Made by a program: the position numbers and the translations under genes | Source: a virus | DNA: 60,367 bases | IMG/VR virus record: IMGVR_UViG_3300036770_006786 | Coordinates: 1 to 60,367 of that record | Direction: 5' to 3' (one strand) | Notes under the pieces: model-generated | Told to the model about the DNA's origin: nothing | The model's input: only the letters and a program-made list of their open reading frames with translations | Databases searched by the model: none | In this document: in pieces, positions 55,527 through 60,367 of the stretch | How the letters are laid out: each line of letters starts with the position of its first letter | Position numbering within the stretch: position 1 is the first letter of the stretch

Positions 55527-56996
55527 ATGCGACAGGCACGACTAATCATACGCGACGAAGTCAACGTCAAGATCGAAGGACTAGAACTTGATGCGAGACG
55601 CACTCTCGTCAACCGATTCAAATACGATGTTCCTTATGCTCGATATCTACCAGCGGTACGTCTGGGTAGATGGGATGGCAAGGTATCCTTCTTCCAGCTT
55701 GGCGGTAGCACTTATGTGAACCTATTGCCTGAGATCATTCCTGTGTTGGAAGAACTCAACTATGATATCGAACTAGATGACCAACGCGAGTATCGTACCA
55801 CATTTGAGTTTGAGCAGGTAGCCGAAGATACGTTCTCAGACATCCTATGGCCCAAAGGACATCCAGCCGCAGGTGAACCTATCATGATGAGAGACTATCA
55901 AGTAGAGATAGTCAACAACTTCTTGGCCAACCCGCAGTGCCTGCAAGAAGTGGCCACGGGTGCTGGTAAAACAATCATGACAGCCGCACTGAGCCATGCA
56001 GTCACACCTTATGGTCGCAGTATTGTGATTGTGCCCAACAAGAGCCTGGTCACCCAGACAGAGAAAGACTACATCAACATGCAACTCGATGTGGGTGTGT
56101 TTTTTGGTGACAGGAAAGAGTTTGGTCGCCAGCACACCATCTGCACCTGGCAGAGCTTGAACGTGCTACTAAAAAATACCAAGAGCGGTTCGGCGGATAT
56201 CACTATCACAGAGTTCCTTGAAGATGTAGTATGTGTCATAGTCGACGAAGTACACATGGCCAAGGCCGATGCACTGAAAACCTTGCTCACAGGCGTGATG
56301 TCGCAAGTGCCGATCCGTTGGGGATTGACCGGTACCATACCCAAAGAAGATTTTGAGTTCCAAGCCCTGCATGTGAGTCTTGGTCCCGTGATCTCTCGAT
56401 TGGCCGCCGCGGAACTACAGGACATGGGTGTGCTGGCGCAGTGCCATGTGAACATCGTGCAACTGGTAGACCATGTAGAGTACAACAACTATCAGAGTGA
56501 ACTGAAATACCTGTTGGAAGAATCGGGGCGCCTGGATACTATGGCCAGTCTCATAGCAGAAGTAAACAAAACCGGAAACACATTGGTGTTAGTAGACCGC
56601 ATCGCGCCCGGACAAGAACTGGTCAAGCGTCTCGGCGACCGTGCAGTATTTGTATCGGGCGCTACCAAAGCAAAGGACAGACAAGATGAATATGACGAAG
56701 TGGCTGAGGCTACCGATAAAATTATTGTTGCTACTTACGGTGTGGCCGCTGTTGGTATCAATATTCCTCGTATTTTCAATCTGGTGCTTGTGGAGCCCGG
56801 AAAGAGCTTTGTCCGAGTTATACAGAGCATTGGGCGCGGCATTAGAAAAGCAGAGGACAAAGACCATGTGCAGATCTGGGATATCACCTCCACCTGCAAG
56901 TTCGCAAAAAGACACCTGACCAAACGCAAAGCCTATTACAAAGAAGCACGATATCCTTTCACGCAAGAACGATTGGAGTGGATGCGACTTGGGTAA
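55527..56996 (+). CDS. uvsW: UvsW-type ATP-dependent helicase
   Basis: A 489-residue protein from ATG 55527; the in-frame extension to 55479 crosses the promoter. Superfamily 2 motifs: 'MRDYQVEIVNNFL' (Q-motif region), Walker A 'ATGAGKT' at 143-149, 'DEVH' at 240-243, 'GLTGTIP', and motif VI 'QSIGRGIRKAEDKD'. The N-terminal ~110 residues ('RWDGKVSFF' region) match the UvsW DNA-binding lead. UvsW unwinds R-loops and branched DNA and drives the switch to recombination-dependent replication. T4 UvsW is similar in size (503 residues). No SD precedes the ATG. Confidence 0.9.
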   Translation: MRQARLIIRDEVNVKIEGLELDARRTLVNRFKYDVPYARYLPAVRLGRWDGKVSFFQLGGSTYVNLLPEIIPVLEELNYDIELDDQREYRTTFEFEQVAEDTFSDILWPKGHPAAGEPIMMRDYQVEIVNNFLANPQCLQEVATGAGKTIMTAALSHAVTPYGRSIVIVPNKSLVTQTEKDYINMQLDVGVFFGDRKEFGRQHTICTWQSLNVLLKNTKSGSADITITEFLEDVVCVIVDEVHMAKADALKTLLTGVMSQVPIRWGLTGTIPKEDFEFQALHVSLGPVISRLAAAELQDMGVLAQCHVNIVQLVDHVEYNNYQSELKYLLEESGRLDTMASLIAEVNKTGNTLVLVDRIAPGQELVKRLGDRAVFVSGATKAKDRQDEYDEVAEATDKIIVATYGVAAVGINIPRIFNLVLVEPGKSFVRVIQSIGRGIRKAEDKDHVQIWDITSTCKFAKRHLTKRKAYYKEARYPFTQERLEWMRLG

Positions 56997-57016
56997 TCTT
57001 TATCAACAAGACTCGG

Positions 57017-57045
57017 TTGCAAATACAAGAATAACATAGTATAAT
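57017..57045 (+). promoter_or_regulatory. Sigma70-type promoter TTGCAA-N17-TATAAT, leaderless geometry
   Basis: -35 TTGCAA 57017-57022, -10 TATAAT 57040-57045, spacing 17. The ATG at 57053 is seven bases after the -10. An upstream in-frame ATG at 57044 overlaps the -10 itself and so would not be in the mRNA. Confidence 0.7.
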
Positions 57046-57052
57046 GGAAAAT

Positions 57053-57553
57053 ATGAAAATACTGACCCTAGACAACAAGTCTTATGATCTCGACACACTA
57101 CCCGAAGAGGTAGATGACATGCGGTTCGCTATCCTGGATAATTCTGACCCGTCGGATCCGGATTATCATTATATTCCATTGATCTTCTTAGAAAGCTTCA
57201 ATTCTCCTGCGCTGGTATTGCAAGTGGGAGAGCGCAGGATCAAGATGCCTATAGATTGGCAGATCCTGATCGGAGAACCTGATCTTGGAGATCTAGAAAT
57301 GTTGCCCTTGACCTCAATCAATGATCGTGGATTCAAAGCATTCCAGTTCAATCCCTTGACATCATTCCGACCCAGTTTCCTTGACATTGAGATAGTGGAT
57401 GTGTATCATGATGTGGCCTGGTATGCGCCCAAACTCAAGAATGGTCAGATGCTATGTGTGCCGTTGGATGACAGCGAAGAACCAGACTGTGTGTACTTTG
57501 TCAAGGATATCAGCCGCAACTGTGAAGTGGTAGATTACAACAAGGCTTGGTAG
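57053..57553 (+). CDS. Conserved unknown phage protein
   Basis: A 166-residue acidic protein from ATG 57053. The N-terminus 'MKILTLDNKSYDLDTLPEEVDDMRFAILDN' is followed by 'HYIPLIFLESFNSPALVLQVGERRIKMP' and a central 'DLGDLEMLPLTSINDRGFKAFQFNPL'. The rest includes 'WYAPKLKNGQMLCVPL' and 'CVYFVKDISRNCEVVDYNKAW'. No known motif, but the compact alpha/beta pattern and place between uvsW and a possible clamp-loader gene suggest a replication or transcription accessory. Expression probably from a leaderless early mRNA. TAGTG overlap with the next gene. Confidence 0.6.
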   Translation: MKILTLDNKSYDLDTLPEEVDDMRFAILDNSDPSDPDYHYIPLIFLESFNSPALVLQVGERRIKMPIDWQILIGEPDLGDLEMLPLTSINDRGFKAFQFNPLTSFRPSFLDIEIVDVYHDVAWYAPKLKNGQMLCVPLDDSEEPDCVYFVKDISRNCEVVDYNKAW

Positions 57554-57999
57554 TGGACAAACTCAGTATACAAAATGAAATGTCAGAGTTCGATCGTAAG
57601 AACCGATCGTTCTATGACGAACTCACAGATGAAGAACGCAAGAAGTTCTCTAACTATCTCATGATACGTTGGGGATCCAGTGTGCAAGGCAGCCAAGAGA
57701 TACAGGAATACTATGTGCAGAGCTGTAACCATTATCTCAATAAGAATTTCTTCGCGATCAATCGGCATCCCAAACTACAATGGCTCTGTGCCACGGCAGT
57801 GAGCCCTGGCATGGGCACACATAGACATCAGTGGATCGCTCCTAAGAAAAAAGAAGGCGGCAGCAACGAGATCAAGAAACAGCTCATGGAGATGTTTCCC
57901 AATATGAAGATGAGTGATATTGATGTATTGGCCGCTGTGACAGACAAGAAAGAGATCAAGGAGTACCTGCGTGAGCGAGGCCGCGACAGCAAAGACTGA
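57553..57999 (+). CDS. Possible clamp-loader small subunit (T4 gp62-like), GTG start
   Basis: A 148-residue protein from GTG 57553 (TAGTG overlap, AAGG SD); ATG 57580 is the alternative. 'FDRKNRSFYDELTDEERKKFSNYLMIRWGSSVQGS' is followed by 'YVQSCNHYLNKNFFAINRHPKLQWLCATAVSPGMG'. 'HQWIAPKKK' and 'MKMSDIDVLAAVTDKKEIKEYLRE' complete it. This helical layout and its end resemble the phage clamp-loader A (gp62) proteins of T4-like aquatic phages. The identification rests on memory of the pattern; no gp44 or gp45 gene is in the window to support it. Confidence 0.5.
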   Translation: MDKLSIQNEMSEFDRKNRSFYDELTDEERKKFSNYLMIRWGSSVQGSQEIQEYYVQSCNHYLNKNFFAINRHPKLQWLCATAVSPGMGTHRHQWIAPKKKEGGSNEIKKQLMEMFPNMKMSDIDVLAAVTDKKEIKEYLRERGRDSKD

Positions 58000-58669
58000 A
58001 TATCGCTGTCAGTATTGCGACAAAGCGTTCCAGCGAGAGACCAGTCTCGCTGTGCATGTATGCGAACAAAAGAAACGCTATCAGAGCCAGGATGAGGCAG
58101 GTGTGAGATTGGGCATGCAGGCGTATCTGCGTTTCTTTGAAATGACGCAGGGCAGTGCCCGACTCAAGACCTTTGATGACTTTGCCAAGAGTCCTTACTA
58201 CAAAGCCTTTGTGAAGTTTGGTAGACATTGTGTGGCCATCAATGCTGTGAATACACCACGCTTCATTGATTGGGTAGTAGAAAAGAACAAAAAGATCGAC
58301 CATTGGTGCAAAGATAGCATCTATACAGAGTATCTCCAAGAATATCTTCGCCGAGAGAATGTGAATGATGCCCTGGCTCGTGCCATAGAACAGAGCATAC
58401 GTTGGGAAGAACAGCATGGGAATCCTGCACATGACTTCTTGCGATATGGCAACTCCAACGTGATATCCTATGCCATAACCACAGGTCGCATCAGTGCCTG
58501 GGTGCTGTATAATTGTGAAAGCGGTCAGAAGTTTTTAGACGATCTCAACCAAGAACAGATCGCTATAGTATGGCCCTGGATCGATCCAGAGTTTTGGCAG
58601 AAGAAGTTCCGCGACTATCCGGCGGATCAAGAGTATGCCCGAGAGATGTTAGCAAAGGCAGGCTGGTGA
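57971..58669 (+). CDS. C2H2 zinc-finger phage protein
   Basis: A 232-residue protein starting at GTG 57971, inside the end of the previous gene (29-base overlap). Residues ~13-31 'CQYCDKAFQRETSLAVHVC' form a zinc finger (CxxC...HxxC). The remaining ~200 residues are helical with 'FFEMTQGSARLKTFDDFAKSPYYKAFVKFGRHC' and 'TGRISAWVLYNCESGQKFLDDLNQEQI'. The layout is widespread in T4-like cyanophages. No function is known to me; nucleic-acid or protein binding through the finger is likely. The stop overlaps the next ATG (TGATG). Confidence 0.68.
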   Translation: MSEAATAKTEYRCQYCDKAFQRETSLAVHVCEQKKRYQSQDEAGVRLGMQAYLRFFEMTQGSARLKTFDDFAKSPYYKAFVKFGRHCVAINAVNTPRFIDWVVEKNKKIDHWCKDSIYTEYLQEYLRRENVNDALARAIEQSIRWEEQHGNPAHDFLRYGNSNVISYAITTGRISAWVLYNCESGQKFLDDLNQEQIAIVWPWIDPEFWQKKFRDYPADQEYAREMLAKAGW

Positions 58670-59250
58670 TGAGCGCAGATATTGACATTGATTTTGCCGA
58701 CAGAGAAAAGATCATATCGTTGATCTCGGTCACACCAGCACGCCAAGAAAACAACGGGCAAGTCAGGAAACATAATTCCGGAGTGTACCCTACGGATATT
58801 CCCTGGGATCCAGTGAATGCCTGTGCCAGCATAGAATATCAAACAGCCGAACAGTTGGGGTATTTCAAAATCGACTTGCTGAACATGTCAGTATATCAAC
58901 TCATCCGAGATCCTGCGCATTATGAAGCAATGTTGGCCAAAGATCCACCTTGGACGAGATTGATGGAGCGAGAGTTCTGCGAACGGATCGTGCATATTGG
59001 TAATCATTATGATCTAGTATGCGAGCTCAGGCCCGATACTATACCCAGGATGGCCATGTTCTTGGCAGTGATACGTCCAGCCAAACGACATCTAGCTTCG
59101 GGAGGCTGGCCCGCGATCTCAAAAGACATCTGGACACGTCCTGAGGACGACAGTTATTTCTTCAAGAAAAGCCATGCTGTGGGATACGCCCAACTAGTGG
59201 CTTTGCACATGAATCTGATTGATGAACAAGATAAAACAGATCTACGGTAA
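58669..59250 (+). CDS. Miniature DNA polymerase III alpha (C-family) active-site protein
   Basis: A 193-residue protein from ATG 58669. It carries, in the right order, the active-site motifs of bacterial Pol III alpha: 'DIDIDFADR' (D4-D8, the palm DxD), 'HNSGVYPTD', 'LGYFKIDLLNMSVYQLI' (K67-x-D69, third palm Asp), 'ELRPDTIPRMAMFLAVIRP' (compare 'P...iALyRPG') and 'YFFKKSHAVGYAQLVALHM' (163-181, the fingers 'F.KSHA..YA' motif). The PHP, thumb, beta-clamp-binding and OB regions of the ~1100-residue enzyme are missing. The frame is intact and overlapped on both sides, so it is a real small gene. Polymerase, terminal-transferase-like or regulatory roles are all open. Confidence 0.72.
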   Translation: MSADIDIDFADREKIISLISVTPARQENNGQVRKHNSGVYPTDIPWDPVNACASIEYQTAEQLGYFKIDLLNMSVYQLIRDPAHYEAMLAKDPPWTRLMEREFCERIVHIGNHYDLVCELRPDTIPRMAMFLAVIRPAKRHLASGGWPAISKDIWTRPEDDSYFFKKSHAVGYAQLVALHMNLIDEQDKTDLR

Positions 59251-59944
59251 TGGTTGCTCTTTCATAAGAGACAAGTTGCCCTTGGATCCCGATTATCGTC
59301 CTGGGTACTTAGAAATGATCGCCGACGAATTAGGTGTGCCTTCTGAAAATGCTGGACTGCCGGGCAGTTGTAATCGTCGTATCATCCGATCAACACTGAG
59401 AGACAGTCTCAATCACGACGGTTCCACCCTATTCATCATACAGCTCACTCATTTACACAGAACTGAACGTGCCAGCGAGCGCAACGGTATCAATGATTGG
59501 AAGTTTGATAGAGAAGACTATTTTGAAAGCGTGAAGCCTCATAATGAATCTGTAGAACCTCACAACTCTGCTTATGTCAAACATCATCTACGATATTTCG
59601 ATGAGCGTGCTGCCATGACAGATCTCACCGCAGACGTTCTCATGTTGGCTGCTTGGCTCCGAGATCGAGAGATTCCTTACTATATTTTTTCTTATCTGCC
59701 TCTGATCTCTGAGAAAACTGCGCAAGAATTGCAAGATCATTATCTAGATATCCAGGCCCGCCACGATCCTTGTGTTATGCCACTGTTAGATCAGAGTCTG
59801 GCTTACAAACTCGGGCCTGGAGATTGGTATTATGATGCCAATGGCAATAATTTTGATATCGGTCATTTCAACGCTGTAGGGCATATCAGAGCCAAAGAGC
59901 TATTGCTCAGTGAGCTCAATCGACACGTCTTACCAAAGTTATAG
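59222..59944 (+). CDS. SGNH-like hydrolase family phage protein
   Basis: A 240-residue protein from ATG 59222 (TTG 59219 alternative), overlapping the polymerase-like gene by 29 bases. 'IYGNGCSFI' near the N-terminus supplies a G-x-S-type block I, 'NAGLPGSCNRRIIR' a block II-like Gly and Asn, 'TLFIIQLTHLHRTE' a block III-like strand, and 'FNAVGHIRAKELL' a C-terminal His. This is the pattern of SGNH/GDSL-like proteins often found in aquatic phages (DUF6071-type). An esterase acting on acylated glycans is plausible. The catalytic Asp-x-x-His is not perfect ('DIGHFNAVGH'). Confidence 0.58.
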   Translation: MNKIKQIYGNGCSFIRDKLPLDPDYRPGYLEMIADELGVPSENAGLPGSCNRRIIRSTLRDSLNHDGSTLFIIQLTHLHRTERASERNGINDWKFDREDYFESVKPHNESVEPHNSAYVKHHLRYFDERAAMTDLTADVLMLAAWLRDREIPYYIFSYLPLISEKTAQELQDHYLDIQARHDPCVMPLLDQSLAYKLGPGDWYYDANGNNFDIGHFNAVGHIRAKELLLSELNRHVLPKL

Positions 59945-60302
59945 ACTTACGTTTGCTTTTTTTACGGGCTAGATCTGCAAGGCTGGTACATGGTCCGTGC
60001 AGGATCTCTAGATCCTTGTTGACGAAGGTGCGTAGATAAGGACGGAATGGATCCCAGTCTTGCTTGAGGAATATGTTGATGGGTATGCTACGATTACTTT
60101 CCCACCACCATACATTGGCTAGTTCTAAGAACATGCGCTTGAGATCTGCATCTTGTATATTGCCAAAATCGTAGATAGTAGTCACCGCATCGTCGCGATT
60201 TTGTACCACACCGATGTATTCGTTCCCGGCGTAGGTACAGAAAGTTATAAAAGGATAGCGTTCTGCTATTTTCGCGAAGATTTCAGAGCCCATAAATATC
60301 AT
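59916..60302 (-). CDS. Conserved unknown T4-like phage protein
   Basis: A 128-residue protein starting 'MIFMGSEIFAKIAERYPFITFCTYAGNEYIGVVQN' (a second ATG at 60293 is possible). The core 'FLELANVWWWESNRSIPINIFLKQDW' and the C-terminal 'ILHGPCTSLADLARKKSKRKSITLVRR' are features I know from small unnamed proteins of T4-like cyanophages. The basic tail suggests nucleic-acid binding. Convergent with the SGNH-like gene (29-base overlap). A perfect minus-strand TATAAATA lies 33 bases upstream. Confidence 0.65.
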   Translation of the reverse strand: MIFMGSEIFAKIAERYPFITFCTYAGNEYIGVVQNRDDAVTTIYDFGNIQDADLKRMFLELANVWWWESNRSIPINIFLKQDWDPFRPYLRTFVNKDLEILHGPCTSLADLARKKSKRKSITLVRRVD

Positions 60303-60335
60303 TGGGAAATTATTCGAATGTATTCAACCACAGCC

Positions 60336-60343
60336 TATTTATA
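60336..60343 (-). promoter_or_regulatory. Perfect late promoter TATAAATA (minus strand)
   Basis: Lies 33 bases upstream of the ATG at 60302 on the minus strand and would drive the small conserved gene. Confidence 0.7.
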
Positions 60344-60367
60344 TCAGCAAAAGCAACAGGTCATTTT

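Noticed and set aside
58669-59250. Polymerase III alpha-like gene being a pseudogene fragment
   Set aside because: The frame is intact, motifs are kept in order, and it overlaps functional neighbours with normal TGATG coupling, so decay is unlikely.
1-60367. The window as an integrated prophage
   Set aside because: No integrase, repressor, attachment repeats or host genes are visible; all genes are lytic T4-type or accessory.

Overview
The window is a stretch of a tailed, contractile-tail bacteriophage genome of the T4 type (myovirus morphology), most like the marine and freshwater 'cyanophage-like' T4 relatives. I base this on a set of recognisable T4 core genes: tail sheath (gp18), tail tube (gp19), neck and sheath-terminator proteins (gp13, gp14, gp15), both terminase subunits (gp16, gp17), a gp4-type head-completion protein, dNMP kinase (gp1), gp32, UvsX, UvsY and UvsW. 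No integrase, attachment site, tRNA, rRNA, CRISPR array or bacterial housekeeping gene is visible. The host cannot be named. The photosynthesis genes typical of cyanophages are absent here, and the glycan genes suggest a Gram-negative host. Portal, prohead protease, scaffold gp22 and major capsid genes must lie outside the window.

Layout. (1) 1-10.6 kb: adhesin/tail-fibre block of six structural genes made of shuffled modules. (2) 10.6-14.4 kb, minus strand: NUDIX hydrolase, gp15, a GIY-YIG endonuclease wedged between gp15 and gp14, then gp14. (3) 14.5-18 kb: unknown gene, gp13, DEDD exonuclease, dNMP kinase, small zinc protein. (4) 18-27.9 kb: sheath, tube, tube-like protein, head completion, small terminase, then putative internal-head/core proteins. 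(5) 27.9-31 kb: an alternating cassette in which three small paralogues sharing an 'MRAxEF(I/V)TE' N-terminus and a 'TSPVK.F.GYPR' C-terminus enclose an N-terminal-cysteine Ntn-hydrolase and a class I glutamine amidotransferase. (6) 31-37.9 kb: structural genes, a secreted thermonuclease, an HNH nuclease opposite the large terminase, and a convergent pair of 2OG-oxygenase-like genes. (7) 38-42.2 kb: gp32, uvsX, a radical SAM protein, uvsY. (8) 42.2-53.6 kb: a sugar/glycan island with glycosyltransferases, NAD-dependent epimerase, a short UDP-sugar dehydrogenase, methyltransferases and a cytidylyltransferase-cupin fusion. (9) 54-60.3 kb: AAA+ ATPase, UvsW helicase, a possible clamp-loader subunit, a zinc-finger protein, a 193-residue protein carrying the active-site motifs of bacterial DNA polymerase III alpha, an SGNH-like protein and a conserved unknown.

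Genes are packed very tightly (ATGA, TAATG, TGATG and TAGTG overlaps are common) and no gene-free stretch exceeds 300 bases. Two promoter classes are visible. One is a T4-like late element, NNTAAATA, often overlapping the preceding stop codon. The other is a sigma70-like -35/-10 pair in front of replication and nucleotide-metabolism genes. In several members of both classes the start codon lies only 6-7 bases after the -10 element, which predicts leaderless mRNAs. Five intrinsic-terminator-like hairpins separate transcription units. All functional calls come from reading motifs and gene order; no database search was run.
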